64,000 bases of DNA, taken from positions 90,049 through 154,048 of the forward strand of contig JAUJPG010000005.1 in the NCBI GenBank assembly GCA_030447245.1, given 5' to 3'. Both the position numbers and the translations under genes were made by a program. Below the pieces are notes generated by a model that was not told the DNA's origin, searched no databases, and was given only the letters and a program-made list of their open reading frames with translations. Every line of letters starts with the position of its first letter. The first letter of the stretch is position 1. Positions 34,499 through 44,295 of the stretch are shown here, piece after piece. This DNA comes from Chloroflexota bacterium. Lineage in GTDB: Bacteria > Chloroflexota > UBA6077 > JACCZL01.

Positions 34499-36249
34499 GA
34501 ACGCACCCCAGGCGAGGCCGGGAGCGGCGCAGAAATGCCGAACAGGGATGACAACAAGCCGAGCAGCAGAATGAGCGCAATGCCGAGCACCGAGACAAGG
34601 GCATATCGGCCGAGCCGCCCGCTGTGCGCGGAGATCAGCCGCGCCGACACGCCGGTAGTCAGGCTGGCGACCGCGCCAACCCAGCCGCCTTCCTCAACCG
34701 CCGCGGCAGGCTGTGCCACGGCTGCGCGATCGCGCCGAAACGCGATCGCAAATCCGGCCATCCCGAGCGCCCCGGCGAAGAAGCCGAGGAGGCTGGGGAA
34801 GTGAACGACTTCGGCGTGGGCCACCGTGTCCCCGAGGACACCCGACAGGATGCCACGAGGCCACTCCAGGTAGCCGAGCAGCAGCGCACCCGCCGCCAGC
34901 GGGACAAGCGACCACTGCATCAGTGGCGACGGCGCGTGGATCGGCTCACTGTCCGGGCGCGGACCGTGGAATACACTGAAGAACAGACGGCCGATGTACC
35001 AGCCCGTCAGGAACACGCCGGCGAACAGGCCGAAGAACGCAAGCGGCCCAAAGACGCCGCGCTCTTCGGCGGCTTCGAGGATCAGGTCCTTGCTGAAACC
35101 CCCGGACAGACCCGGCACGCCGATCAGAGCGAGTGCGCCGATCAAGAACGCGGCATACGCCCCTGGCAGGACCCGGCGCAGCCCTCCGAGCGACGCCAGG
35201 TCCTCGCGGCCGTGCCGCGCATGGATCACCACGCCGGCGGAGAGGAAGAGCAGCGCCTTGAAGGCCGCGTGGGTGATCAGGTGAAAGAGCGCCGCGAACG
35301 GTGCGCCAAAGCCGACCGCGGCGAACATGTAGCCAAGCTGGCTGACCGTCGAGTAGGCCAGGCCGCGCTTCAGATTGGCCTGGCGTGTGCTGGCTAGGCC
35401 CCCGCCGACCGCGGTCAGCACGCCGATGATCGCCGTCGCCGCCGCCACGCGCGGCGCGGTCGCCATCACTGCGTTGGTGCGCACCAGCAAGTACACGCCG
35501 GCCGCGACCATCGTTGCGGCGTGGATAAGCGCGCTGACCGGAGTTGGGCCCGCCATCGCACTTGGGATCCAGAAGTAGAGCGGCCCCTGAGCCGACTTCG
35601 CCATCGCGCCGATGAGCAGCAGCGAAGCCAGCAGCGTGGCTCCTCCCGGCAAGGCCAGGCAGCCGGGCGTCTGCAATGTCAGCAGATCGCCGCAGTTGGC
35701 CGGTACGAGGACGAGCGCCAGCAGCAGCGCGGCGTCTCCGACAGCGTTGGCCGCCAGCGCCTGCACACCTGCCGCGAGGGTGCCGGGCCGGTCATGCCAG
35801 AACGAGATCAGCAGGAAGCTGGCCAGGCCGACCCCGGACCAGCCGACGAGCAGGACCGCCAGGTTGCCGGCCAGGACCAGGATGGCCATGCTCCCGACGA
35901 AGACGTCGAGGAACATGAAATAGCGTCGTCGGCTGGCCGGCGTCTCCTCGGCCATATACGCGAGCGAGTAGACGTAGATGCAGGTGGACACGATACCGAC
36001 GACGGCCAGCATGACCGCCGCGAGCGCATCCGCTCGCAGGTGGAATGAGCCGTCCGGCAGAAACGGCAACCAGCCCGCTCGGACGACCTCAACGGGCGCC
36101 CGTGGGCCCACCAGCCAGGCAACCGCGACCACGGCGATCATGACCGGCCCGATAAGGCTGGCGGCACCCGGCCGCCCGACTCCGAGGCCAGTCAGCAGCA
36201 GCCCGGGCAGGGTAAATAGCCATGCCCAGGACAGGAGGGCACTCACCAT
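34495..36249 (-). CDS. nuoL: NADH-quinone oxidoreductase subunit L
   Basis: 584 aa antiporter-like subunit. CIYVYSLAYM, VGWSGVGLASFLLISFW, and the MAKSAQGPLYFWIPSAM channel lysine region are NuoL signatures. Conserved SALIHAATMVAAGVYL is present. The C-terminal part with the long lateral helix is short. The stop overlaps nuoN. Confidence 0.95.
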   Translation of the reverse strand: MVSALLSWAWLFTLPGLLLTGLGVGRPGAASLIGPVMIAVVAVAWLVGPRAPVEVVRAGWLPFLPDGSFHLRADALAAVMLAVVGIVSTCIYVYSLAYMAEETPASRRRYFMFLDVFVGSMAILVLAGNLAVLLVGWSGVGLASFLLISFWHDRPGTLAAGVQALAANAVGDAALLLALVLVPANCGDLLTLQTPGCLALPGGATLLASLLLIGAMAKSAQGPLYFWIPSAMAGPTPVSALIHAATMVAAGVYLLVRTNAVMATAPRVAAATAIIGVLTAVGGGLASTRQANLKRGLAYSTVSQLGYMFAAVGFGAPFAALFHLITHAAFKALLFLSAGVVIHARHGREDLASLGGLRRVLPGAYAAFLIGALALIGVPGLSGGFSKDLILEAAEERGVFGPLAFFGLFAGVFLTGWYIGRLFFSVFHGPRPDSEPIHAPSPLMQWSLVPLAAGALLLGYLEWPRGILSGVLGDTVAHAEVVHFPSLLGFFAGALGMAGFAIAFRRDRAAVAQPAAAVEEGGWVGAVASLTTGVSARLISAHSGRLGRYALVSVLGIALILLLGLLSSLFGISAPLPASPGVRS

Positions 36250-36310
36250 TGCACGCTGTCAGTGGCGGTTGCACCCACTGCTAGCTCTTGACTGCTGATC
36301 GCTCGCCCGG

Positions 36311-36613
36311 TCATCCGCGCACCTCCGCCGCGGCGTCGACGTCGACCGTTTCGCGGTCGCGGAACAATGCGAGCGCCAGGCCCAGGCCGATCACCGCCTC
36401 GGCCGCGGCCAGGACAAGGACGATCAGCGCCGCTGACTGCCCGTCGACGAGGCCACGGATTCGCGCGGCCAGCACGAGCACCAGGTTGCCCGCGTTCAGC
36501 ATCAGCTCGATCGACATGAGCATCGAAATCGGGTTGCGGCGCATCAATACGCCCGCGCTTCCAAGCGCCATCAGCGACGCGCTGGTGGCCAGGATCAGCG
36601 ACTCGGCGTTCAT
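36311..36613 (-). CDS. nuoK: NADH-quinone oxidoreductase subunit K
   Basis: 100 aa with three helices, as expected. RRNPISMLMSIELMLNAGNL carries the first conserved membrane Glu; AAAEAVIGLGLALALFR carries the second. ATG overlaps nuoJ by 4 bp. Sixty-one base pairs separate it from nuoL. Confidence 0.96.
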   Translation of the reverse strand: MNAESLILATSASLMALGSAGVLMRRNPISMLMSIELMLNAGNLVLVLAARIRGLVDGQSAALIVLVLAAAEAVIGLGLALALFRDRETVDVDAAAEVRG

Positions 36614-37215
36614 CGCGCTGGCCCCCCCTCGTCCAGGAGCCGCTGGCGGCCGGTGGCGCCGGGAGCATCGGCGGTGTGTGCCAGGCTGCCCTCGCTGGCG
36701 GCCCGCGACGAAGCCTTGGCGCCGGGTTCCGGCTCTTGGCGGCGCCAGATCGCCACGGCGCCGATGATCGCCACGAGCAGGAGCGCCGCGGTCAACTCAA
36801 ACGGCACGATCAACGGCCCGAACAGTGACCGGCCAATCGCCTCAACCCCGCCGGCCGGATTCTCGGGCGCGGTCGGCGCGCCAACCGCCAGACCGGCCGC
36901 CAGGGCCGCCAGCAGCGCAGCGCCCGCGACCACCGCCGAGACGACCCTGCCGGTCGGAACCACGCTTTCGATACCCCCATGCGGCAGCAAGGCGACGACG
37001 AACAAGAACAGCACGACGATCGCCCCAGAGTAGATCAACACTTGCCCCAGCGCAACCAGGTCGGCGGCCATGATCAGGAACAAGGCTGCCACGCACAAGC
37101 TGTGTGCCAGCAGGGCAACGACCGCGTGGACCGGTCGCCGAGCCAGGATCACACCAACCGCGCTCACCAGCGCGACCGCGCAGGCGAGAGCAATGGGGAG
37201 GAAGGCGTTGTTCAT
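36610..37215 (-). CDS. nuoJ: NADH-quinone oxidoreductase subunit J
   Basis: 201 aa with five helices. ALGQVLIYSGAIVVLFLFVV is the family signature of the pi-bulge helix. The C-terminal tail is hydrophilic. I chose the ATG at 37215 (MNNAFLPIALA) over the track's 37494, because the latter runs through the inverted repeat and into nuoI. Confidence 0.95.
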   Translation of the reverse strand: MNNAFLPIALACAVALVSAVGVILARRPVHAVVALLAHSLCVAALFLIMAADLVALGQVLIYSGAIVVLFLFVVALLPHGGIESVVPTGRVVSAVVAGAALLAALAAGLAVGAPTAPENPAGGVEAIGRSLFGPLIVPFELTAALLLVAIIGAVAIWRRQEPEPGAKASSRAASEGSLAHTADAPGATGRQRLLDEGGPAR

Positions 37216-37249
37216 ACCTGGCCCCCCCGCCCCCGCTTCCCCATCTAGC

Positions 37250-37304
37250 CCGCCTTCCCTGAAGAGAAGGAGAGAGTTCGCCCCCTTCTCTTCAGGGAAG
37301 GCGG
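37250..37304. repeat. 21-bp perfect inverted repeat between nuoI and nuoJ
   Basis: Arms at 37250-37270 and 37284-37304 (CCGCCTTCCCTG... and ...CAGGGAAGGCGG) are exact complements over 21 bp with a 13-nt loop. It fills the only sizeable gap in this half of the nuo operon. It may be a REP-like palindrome, an mRNA stabiliser or an internal attenuator. Confidence 0.95.
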
Positions 37305-37324
37305 CCGGAGGGTTTGGTCGGTCC

Positions 37325-37978
37325 TCACGCGTGGTCCTCGCCGGCGGCTGGCGTGGCAACCGGCTCGGGGGTGCCGTGTCCGTGGACGTCCGCGCTATCG
37401 GCGTCGGCATGAGAGACGGCGCGGCGAACGTCGGCACCGATCGGATGGTGAGTTCGGTAGACCTCGCCAAGCTTCGTGTGAGCGTCACGGTCATCCGCTG
37501 CGCGATCCCGCTCGACGTCCGGGTGGAACTGGATCTTCGGTGCGTACTTTTCCGGCTCGAGCAGCATCGGCTTCGTATACACGAAGTCGGCCCGCGCGAA
37601 GTCGGACAACTCGTACTCCGGCCCGAGCTTGATCGCGTCCACCGGGCACGCTTCCTCGCAGAAACCGCAGAAGATGCAGCGGATCATGTTGATCTCGTAC
37701 ACCTCGGCGTAGCGCTCGCCGGGCGACACCGGCGCGGCCGGATCGTTCTCGGACGACTTGACGTAGATGGCCTGCGAGGGGCATGCCGCCGCGCACAGAC
37801 TACAGCCAATACATCGCTCCAGACCGTCCGGCTCGCGATACAATCGATGCCGACCACGAAACCGAGCGGACGGCGTCCGCTTGACGTCCGGGTAACGGAC
37901 GGTGGTGGGCGGCCGGACGACGTGCTTGAGCGTGGTCCAGAAGCCCCGCGCCAGAGCCTTGGTGTCCTTGATCAGCAT
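37325..37978 (-). CDS. nuoI: NADH-quinone oxidoreductase subunit I
   Basis: 217 aa iron-sulfur subunit. [12 protein letters not shown] and [12 protein letters not shown] bind the two [4Fe-4S] clusters N6a and N6b. A His/Asp/Ala-rich tail of about 35 residues follows. I chose ATG 37978 ([12 protein letters not shown]) with GGAG ten bases upstream; the track's 38116 is inside nuoH. Confidence 0.97.
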   Translation of the reverse strand: MLIKDTKALARGFWTTLKHVVRPPTTVRYPDVKRTPSARFRGRHRLYREPDGLERCIGCSLCAAACPSQAIYVKSSENDPAAPVSPGERYAEVYEINMIRCIFCGFCEEACPVDAIKLGPEYELSDFARADFVYTKPMLLEPEKYAPKIQFHPDVERDRAADDRDAHTKLGEVYRTHHPIGADVRRAVSHADADSADVHGHGTPEPVATPAAGEDHA

Positions 37979-38043
37979 GCGTGAGTTTCTCCGATTACTT
38001 GAGAGGCCACGATTGACGAAGGACGTCTCCTTCGTGCACGCAT

Positions 38044-39030
38044 CTAGCCGAGCAGGACGACCACGAGCGCCGTCACGGCGATGTTGACCAAGCCGAGGGG
38101 CAGCAGCACTCCCCACGAGAGGCGCATCAACTGATCGTAGCGCAGACGCGGGAGGGTCGCTCGCAACCAGACGTACAGGAACAAGAACAGCAGCATCTTA
38201 ATGAACAGCCAGTGTGGGCCAGGGAAAAACGGTGCCCACCAGCCGCCCAGGAAGATCGTCGACGCGACCGCCGAGACGGTGATCATGTTGACGTACTCGG
38301 CAATGAAGAACATCGCGAATCGCATCCCGCCATATTCGGTGTGGTAGCCAGCCACCAGCTCGGTTTCAGCCTCCGGCAAGTCGAATGGGGCGCGATTGGT
38401 CTCGGCAATCGCGGCGATCATGAAGAGCACGAAGCCGACCGGCTGGAGCAAGATAAACGGGACTGAACGAGCCTGCGCCTCGACGATCTGCCCCAGCGAT
38501 AGGCTGCCACTGACGATCACCACGCCGACGAGCGACAGTCCCAAAATCAGCTCGTACGAGACCAGCTGGGCAGCCGCGCGCAGTCCTCCGAGCAGCGAGT
38601 ACTTCGAGCCCGAGGACCAGCCCCCGATCACCAATCCGTACACGCCCAGGCTGCTCGCCGCCAGCAGGTAGAGCAATCCCACTGGGAGGTCCGCGACCTG
38701 GAGCGGGATCTCCAGCCCCCCGGCGGAGATCGTTGGCCCCAGCGGAACCACCGCGAACGCTGCCAACGCCGCAAACAGGGCGATCGCGGGGGCGATCGGG
38801 TAGAGCAAACGGTCCGCCGTGGACGGCACGACGTCTTCCTTGAAGAACAGCTTGATTGCGTCCGCGAGCGGCTGGAGCAGCCCAAACCAGCCGACCTTGT
38901 TCGGCCCGATCCGGACTTGAAGACGACTGATCACCCGCCGCTCGAACCAGGTCATGTACGCCATGCCGGTCATCAACGCCAGGATGATCACCAGCGAGCG
39001 GACGACATCGATCGTGAGTTCGGCCATCAC
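38044..39030 (-). CDS. nuoH: NADH-quinone oxidoreductase subunit H
   Basis: 328 aa, eight helices, forming the quinone chamber entrance. [36 protein letters not shown] and the [16 protein letters not shown] loop are diagnostic. ATG overlaps the nuoG stop by 4 bp. Confidence 0.98.
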   Translation of the reverse strand: MMAELTIDVVRSLVIILALMTGMAYMTWFERRVISRLQVRIGPNKVGWFGLLQPLADAIKLFFKEDVVPSTADRLLYPIAPAIALFAALAAFAVVPLGPTISAGGLEIPLQVADLPVGLLYLLAASSLGVYGLVIGGWSSGSKYSLLGGLRAAAQLVSYELILGLSLVGVVIVSGSLSLGQIVEAQARSVPFILLQPVGFVLFMIAAIAETNRAPFDLPEAETELVAGYHTEYGGMRFAMFFIAEYVNMITVSAVASTIFLGGWWAPFFPGPHWLFIKMLLFLFLYVWLRATLPRLRYDQLMRLSWGVLLPLGLVNIAVTALVVVLLG

Positions 39031-41096
39031 GCCACCGGCAAGCTGAGCTTGCCGCGTCGACGGGAAGGGCCTTCCGGCAGGCGGTAGCTCGGGTGCGTCT
39101 CAGACAGAGCGGCGCGCAGCGCCGGCAGCCCCCGTGGCGGATTGCCGCCCAGGAGGGCTGCCAGGTCGGCCAGCAGGGTCCAATCCGGGGGCACGCCATC
39201 GGGCGGCAGCCCAGCCGTATGGAGATGCTGGACTCGACCCTCAAGATTGGTGATCGAGCCCGCCTGCTCGTAGGGGTGCGCTATCGGCAGGACGACCTCG
39301 GCGTATTCCAGATCCTCGCTGTCGAGCGGGCCCGTCGTCATCAGCACTCTACGAGCGCCTCCGGTGCTCGGCCAGCGCTCGCGGCCGACGAACAGGATTG
39401 AGCGGAGCTCGCCCCTGAGCGCCTGACCGATCGGGCCGATATCCACGTCGGCCAGCGCAAGGTCGGGCGCCAGGTCCAGCGCGCCACGCCCATTCGCTGC
39501 GAGGGCCGGACTTCCGACCAGCCCGTTGTCGCCGCTTGCGTTAGCCGCCTCGGCCAGCCGATCCAGTACCTCCTGGGCCGCTCGGTCGGCAGCCACCCGC
39601 GGACCGGCAAGCACCGCGGCCGGGCCCGGACCGATCCTCCGCGCTGCCGCGCCCACGGCACCGTCGTCCACGGGGCCACCAGCGAGGGCGGCTCGTCCGT
39701 CCAGCGGACGCCCAGCGGCGTCGCCGCCGGCGCCGTCGCGGACGACGGCGTCGAGTAGCTCCTCGACCATCGCCGCCTCGCGGCCAGCGTCGACCCGCAG
39801 CCAATGGGCCGTGTCGCGGTACAAGCCGTTCTCAGGGCCGATCGCGATCAGCGTCCCTCCGTTCTGGACCGCCTTGCGGATCCAGAGCGCCAGGATCGGC
39901 AGCTCGCACCAGGCGTCCAGACCGACCAGGATCACCGTCTTGCATCCTACGAGATGCTTGATCTGTCCCCGCAGCGGCCAAGGAGCGGCAGCACGCGGCC
40001 AGAAGCCCGCCCGTGCTTCAGGCAGCGCGGCGCGGAGTGCGTCGGCGAACAACCAGGTGACTTCGTTGCTTAGGCTCGGCGAGGCGACCAGGCCGGTCGG
40101 CCCCGAGCGCAGAAGCTCAACCGCACGCCCCAGGGCGACTTCCCAGCTGGTCGGCTCCAGGCGGCCGTCGCGCCGCGCCAGCGGCGTCACCACGCGCCGT
40201 TCAAGAAGCGGGGGCAGGGTATCGAAGCGGCCAGTGTCGCACAGCCAGACGTCGTTGACCTCGTCGTTCTGGCGGGCCAACATCCGCAGGATCTGCCCAT
40301 CGCGAGCGTGGAGTTCGGCGCTGCAGCCGACCGCGCATCCAACGCAGGTGCTCGGGGTTCGCTGCAGGTCCCACGGCCTTGCCCGGAAGCGGTACTGGCG
40401 GCTCGTCAGCGCGCCCACCGGACAGATCTCGATGGTGTTGCCACTGAAGATCGAGTCGAACGTCTCCCCCTCGAGGACCCCGATTTCGCTGTAGCCGCCG
40501 CGGTCAACCGCGGCCAGCGCCTCGTCCCCGGCGATCTCGGACTGGAAGCGGGTGCATCGGAAGCACATGATGCAGCGCTCACGGTCGAGGACGATCCGCT
40601 CGGAGAGGACAAACGCCTTCTCGTTGTGACGCTTCTCCTCGGTGAACCGGCTGGCGCCCGGGCCATAGGCGAACGTGTAGTCCTGGAGCGGGCACTCGCC
40701 GCCCTTGTCGCAGATCGGGCAGTCCAACGGGTGGTTCGTCAGCAGTAGCTCCAGGACGCCGTTCTGGGCCTCGACGACGTTCCTGCTGGTCGTGGTGACG
40801 ACCATACCGTCGGCGACCGGAGTCGTGCAGGCCGTCTGGAGACGCGGCATCTTCTCGATCTCGACCAGGCACATCCGGCACGCGCCAACCGGCTTGAGCC
40901 GCGGGTGGTAGCAGAACACCGGGATCTGGACGCCGATCGTCTTGGCGGCCTCGACGAGTAGCGTCCCCTTGGGTACGTTGACCTCGCGGCCGTCGACGGT
41001 CAGTGTGACCTTGTCAGGCGAATTGGCGAGGACCGGTGGAGTGGTAGGTGACGACGTCGCCGTCGCCGCGTTCGGAGTTGCGGGCGGTATGCTCAT
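39027..41096 (-). CDS. nuoG: NADH-quinone oxidoreductase subunit G
   Basis: 689 aa. The N-terminal [2Fe-2S] domain (FCYHPRLKPVGACRMC), the His-Cys3 cluster site (HPLDCPICDKGGEC), a second ferredoxin-like pair (CIMCFRC) and a C-terminal molybdopterin-oxidoreductase-like region are present. A low-complexity Thr/Pro/Ala stretch of about 25 residues precedes the [2Fe-2S] domain. It overlaps nuoF and nuoH by 4 bp each. Confidence 0.97.
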   Translation of the reverse strand: MSIPPATPNAATATSSPTTPPVLANSPDKVTLTVDGREVNVPKGTLLVEAAKTIGVQIPVFCYHPRLKPVGACRMCLVEIEKMPRLQTACTTPVADGMVVTTTSRNVVEAQNGVLELLLTNHPLDCPICDKGGECPLQDYTFAYGPGASRFTEEKRHNEKAFVLSERIVLDRERCIMCFRCTRFQSEIAGDEALAAVDRGGYSEIGVLEGETFDSIFSGNTIEICPVGALTSRQYRFRARPWDLQRTPSTCVGCAVGCSAELHARDGQILRMLARQNDEVNDVWLCDTGRFDTLPPLLERRVVTPLARRDGRLEPTSWEVALGRAVELLRSGPTGLVASPSLSNEVTWLFADALRAALPEARAGFWPRAAAPWPLRGQIKHLVGCKTVILVGLDAWCELPILALWIRKAVQNGGTLIAIGPENGLYRDTAHWLRVDAGREAAMVEELLDAVVRDGAGGDAAGRPLDGRAALAGGPVDDGAVGAAARRIGPGPAAVLAGPRVAADRAAQEVLDRLAEAANASGDNGLVGSPALAANGRGALDLAPDLALADVDIGPIGQALRGELRSILFVGRERWPSTGGARRVLMTTGPLDSEDLEYAEVVLPIAHPYEQAGSITNLEGRVQHLHTAGLPPDGVPPDWTLLADLAALLGGNPPRGLPALRAALSETHPSYRLPEGPSRRRGKLSLPVA

Positions 41097-42421
41097 GCAG
41101 CCCAGCTATCGTAGGGGCATCGGCCCAGTCTGAAGTGCTCGAGGTATTCGTCGCGGTACTGGCGGACCGTCGCGGTGACGGGGCTGGTCGCAAAATCGCC
41201 GAGGGCGCAGAGCACCTTGCCGCTGATCTGGCCTGAGAGCGACATCAGCAGGTCCAGGTCGGCCGACGAACCGCGTCCCTGCTCCAGGCGGAGCAGGACC
41301 TCGTGCAGCCAGGCGGTGCCCTCGCGACAGGGGGTGCACTTGCCACATGACTCGTGGCGGAAGAACTCCTCCATCCGAGCCGCCGCGCGGACGATGCAGA
41401 CCGTCTCGTCGAGGACGATCAGGCTGGCCGAGCCAAGCATCGAGCCGGCGGCTTGGACGGAATCGTAGTCCAGCCGGGTGTCGAGCTTGTCGGCGGTCAG
41501 GATCGGCGCCGAGGCGCCGGCCGGCAGGACACCCTTGACCGCGCCACCGTTCGGGATTCCCCCACCGTACTGCTCGATCAGCTCGCGGAACGTCACCGAG
41601 CCGAGCGGCAGCTCGTAGTTGCCTGGGCGGTTGACCCGCCCGGAGAGACAGAAGATCTTCGGCCCCGTGTTCTTCGGTGGCACGCCAATCGTCTGGTACC
41701 ACTCCTGGCCGTTGCGCAGGATGTGAGGGACGTTTGCCAGAGTCTCGACGTTGTTGACGACCGTCGGACGGCGGTACAGACCCTCGACCGCCGGGAACGG
41801 GGGGCGGGAGCGCGGCATCGGGCGGCGGCCCTCGAGCGATTCGAGCAGCGCCGTCTCCTCGCCGCAGATGTAGGCCCCGGCCCCGCGGAACACCCGGATG
41901 GTCAGGTTGTAGCCGCTCCCGAGGACGTTCCCACCGACCAGGCCAGCCTGCTCGGCTTCAGCGATCGCCGCGTCCAATCGATCGGCGGCCGTGACGTACT
42001 CGCCGCGGATGTAGATGAACGCATCCTGCGCGCCGATCGCGTACGAGCCGATCGCCACACCCTCGACGAGCATGTGCGGCTCGATCTCCATGATCTCGCG
42101 GTCCTTGAAGGCCCCCGGCTCGGACTCGTCGGCGTTGCAGACCATGTACTTCGGCCCATCGACCTTGGGAACGAAGCCCCACTTGGCACCGGCCGGGAAG
42201 CCTGCCCCGCCACGACCGCGGAGGCCGGACGACTTAACCTCCTCGATCACCGCGTCGGGCGCCATCGTAATCGCCTTCTCCCAGCCCTGGTAGCCGCCGG
42301 CCTGGCGATACTCCTCGAGCATCACCGGCGTCGTCCGACCAGGGTGGGGAAGCAGCATCGGCCTGTAGTCGACCGCTGCCGACGGCTGCTGCTCGGGCGG
42401 CCGTTCTTCGATCGTCGTCAT
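41093..42421 (-). CDS. nuoF: NADH-quinone oxidoreductase subunit F
   Basis: 442 aa NADH- and FMN-binding subunit. GLRGRGGAGFPAG and GAGAYICGEETALL bind NADH and FMN; the [4Fe-4S] N3 site is ESCGKCTPCREG with a downstream Cys. ATG at 42421 (MTTIEERPP); the longer track start lies in nuoE. Confidence 0.97.
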   Translation of the reverse strand: MTTIEERPPEQQPSAAVDYRPMLLPHPGRTTPVMLEEYRQAGGYQGWEKAITMAPDAVIEEVKSSGLRGRGGAGFPAGAKWGFVPKVDGPKYMVCNADESEPGAFKDREIMEIEPHMLVEGVAIGSYAIGAQDAFIYIRGEYVTAADRLDAAIAEAEQAGLVGGNVLGSGYNLTIRVFRGAGAYICGEETALLESLEGRRPMPRSRPPFPAVEGLYRRPTVVNNVETLANVPHILRNGQEWYQTIGVPPKNTGPKIFCLSGRVNRPGNYELPLGSVTFRELIEQYGGGIPNGGAVKGVLPAGASAPILTADKLDTRLDYDSVQAAGSMLGSASLIVLDETVCIVRAAARMEEFFRHESCGKCTPCREGTAWLHEVLLRLEQGRGSSADLDLLMSLSGQISGKVLCALGDFATSPVTATVRQYRDEYLEHFRLGRCPYDSWAA

Positions 42422-42461
42422 CTGATCACATCCGCTACCGTGAGCATCTGTTCGAAGTATG

Positions 42462-43082
42462 TCACGCGCTCGACGCCGCTGGCGGGCTCGCGTTCCCATT
42501 GGCGCCCGGCTGCTCGAACGTGCCGGCCCTAAGCGCCTCGATCAGGCCGCGCGTCGCCTCGGGAGTCAGGTGCTCATGATATTCATCGTTGACTCGACAC
42601 ATCGGCGCGCGGTGGCAGGCGCCGAAGCACTCGGCCGTTCGGATCAGCTCAATGCTGCCGTCCGGCGTGACCTCGCCAGGCGCGATGTCCAACGCGTCGG
42701 AGAGTACCGCCAGCAGCTTCTCCCCGCCGGCCAGGGCGCACGGGAGCTGGACGCAGACTTCCACCTTGCTCCTCCCACCCGGACGAAGGCGCAACATTGA
42801 ATAAAAGGAGGCCAGCTCGTTCGCCGCGGCGTGCGAGACGCCGACGAGCCCGGCGACTTCGGCGATGGACCCAGGGGGCAGCCAGCCGATCTGGGCCTGC
42901 GCCATTTTCAATGCCGGCAACAAGGCTGTCCGCCGCTGCGGGAAGCGACGTATCTCGGCAGCGATCCGTTCGCGCGTCTCCGGCGCAAGCAGCGGTTGGC
43001 GGTCGCTCGCGGACGGGCCATCGGCCGTCGGGCCGTGCACAGACTCGTCCCGCGCGGTCCGTTCGTTCAGTCGGTCAGTCAC
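42462..43082 (-). CDS. nuoE: NADH-quinone oxidoreductase subunit E
   Basis: 206 aa thioredoxin-fold subunit. The [2Fe-2S] cluster N1a is bound by VCVQLPC and CFGACHRAPMC. A 30-residue polar N-terminal extension precedes the core. ATG overlaps the nuoD stop by 4 bp. Forty base pairs separate it from nuoF. Confidence 0.96.
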   Translation of the reverse strand: MTDRLNERTARDESVHGPTADGPSASDRQPLLAPETRERIAAEIRRFPQRRTALLPALKMAQAQIGWLPPGSIAEVAGLVGVSHAAANELASFYSMLRLRPGGRSKVEVCVQLPCALAGGEKLLAVLSDALDIAPGEVTPDGSIELIRTAECFGACHRAPMCRVNDEYHEHLTPEATRGLIEALRAGTFEQPGANGNASPPAASSA

Positions 43083-44293
43083 CGGTCGACGTCGCCCATG
43101 ACGGGATCGAGGCTGGAGATGATCGCGATCAGGTCGGCGACGAGCGCACCTTCGGCGATCAGCGAAATCACCTGGAGATTGGCGAAGCTCGGACCACGAT
43201 CATGGACCCGAACCGGCTTCCCGGAGCCGTCGCTGACGACGTAGAAGCCAAGCTCGCCGCGCGGCGACTCGACCGGCACGTACGCCTCGCCCGCGGGAGG
43301 GCGGATGCCCTCGGTAAACAACTTGAAGTGGTGGATCAGCGCCTCCATCGAGTGGCTCAGCTCCGCGCGCGGGGGCGGCGCGATCTTGCGGTTACTCGTC
43401 TTGACCGGACCGGGCCCGATCTCGTCGAGCATCCGGAAGGCTTGCTTGCAGATCTTGACGGCCTCGCGCATCTCCGCAATCCGCACCTTGTATCGGTCGT
43501 AGCAGTCGCCGTTGTCGGCGACGATCGCGTCAAACTGAAAGCGCTCATAACTGCAATACGGGTTGGCCTTCCGGATGTCGTGCGGGACCCCCGACGCGCG
43601 CAGGATCGGCCCGCTCACCCCCATCGCGATCGCGTCCTCGGCACTCAGCACGCCGATCCCGATCATCCGCTCCCGGAAGAGCGGGTTGTCAGTCAGCAGC
43701 GCCTCGTAATCGTCGAGCCGTGCCGGCAGGACGTCGACGAATTGCTCGGCGGCGGCGAGCCACTCCGGCGTGAGGTCGTCGGCCAGGCCGCCCGGGCGGA
43801 TGAAGCTGGTCATCATCCGCGCACCGCTCATCTCCTCGAACAGGTCGAGCAGCACCTCGCGCTCGCGGAAGGCGTACAAGAAGACCGAGCTGGCTCCCAG
43901 CTCCAATCCGGTGGTCCCGACCCAGACCAGGTGCGAGTTGATCCTGGTCAGCTCGGCCAATAGAACTCGGGCGATCACCGCCCGCTCCGGGATGACGCAC
44001 TCATCGCCGAACAGCTTCTCGACCGACAATGCGTAGGCCAGGTTGTTGCCGAGCGGGTTCAGGTAGTCCATCCGGTCGGTCAGCGTGACCCCATGCAGGT
44101 AGGTCTTCTGCTCGAATGTCTTCTCGATCCCGGTGTGGAGGTAGCCGATCACGGGCGTGCAGGAGACGACGAGCTCGCCGTCTAGCTCCAACTCCAGGCG
44201 CAGCACACCGTGGGTAGACGGGTGCTGCGGTCCCAGGTTCAAGCGGAGGGTATCCGAGCGGCGCTCGGTCTGGATCTCGCCCTGGATCGCCAT
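43079..44293 (-). CDS. nuoD: NADH-quinone oxidoreductase subunit D
   Basis: 404 aa 49-kDa subunit that forms the quinone site with NuoB. LGPQHPSTHGVLR and GYLHTGIEKTFEQKTY are diagnostic. ATG at 44293; the track's 44806 start joins this gene to frame-shifted nuoC sequence, so it is not a natural CD fusion. Two bases separate it from nuoC. Confidence 0.97.
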   Translation of the reverse strand: MAIQGEIQTERRSDTLRLNLGPQHPSTHGVLRLELELDGELVVSCTPVIGYLHTGIEKTFEQKTYLHGVTLTDRMDYLNPLGNNLAYALSVEKLFGDECVIPERAVIARVLLAELTRINSHLVWVGTTGLELGASSVFLYAFREREVLLDLFEEMSGARMMTSFIRPGGLADDLTPEWLAAAEQFVDVLPARLDDYEALLTDNPLFRERMIGIGVLSAEDAIAMGVSGPILRASGVPHDIRKANPYCSYERFQFDAIVADNGDCYDRYKVRIAEMREAVKICKQAFRMLDEIGPGPVKTSNRKIAPPPRAELSHSMEALIHHFKLFTEGIRPPAGEAYVPVESPRGELGFYVVSDGSGKPVRVHDRGPSFANLQVISLIAEGALVADLIAIISSLDPVMGDVDR

Positions 44294-44295
44294 CC

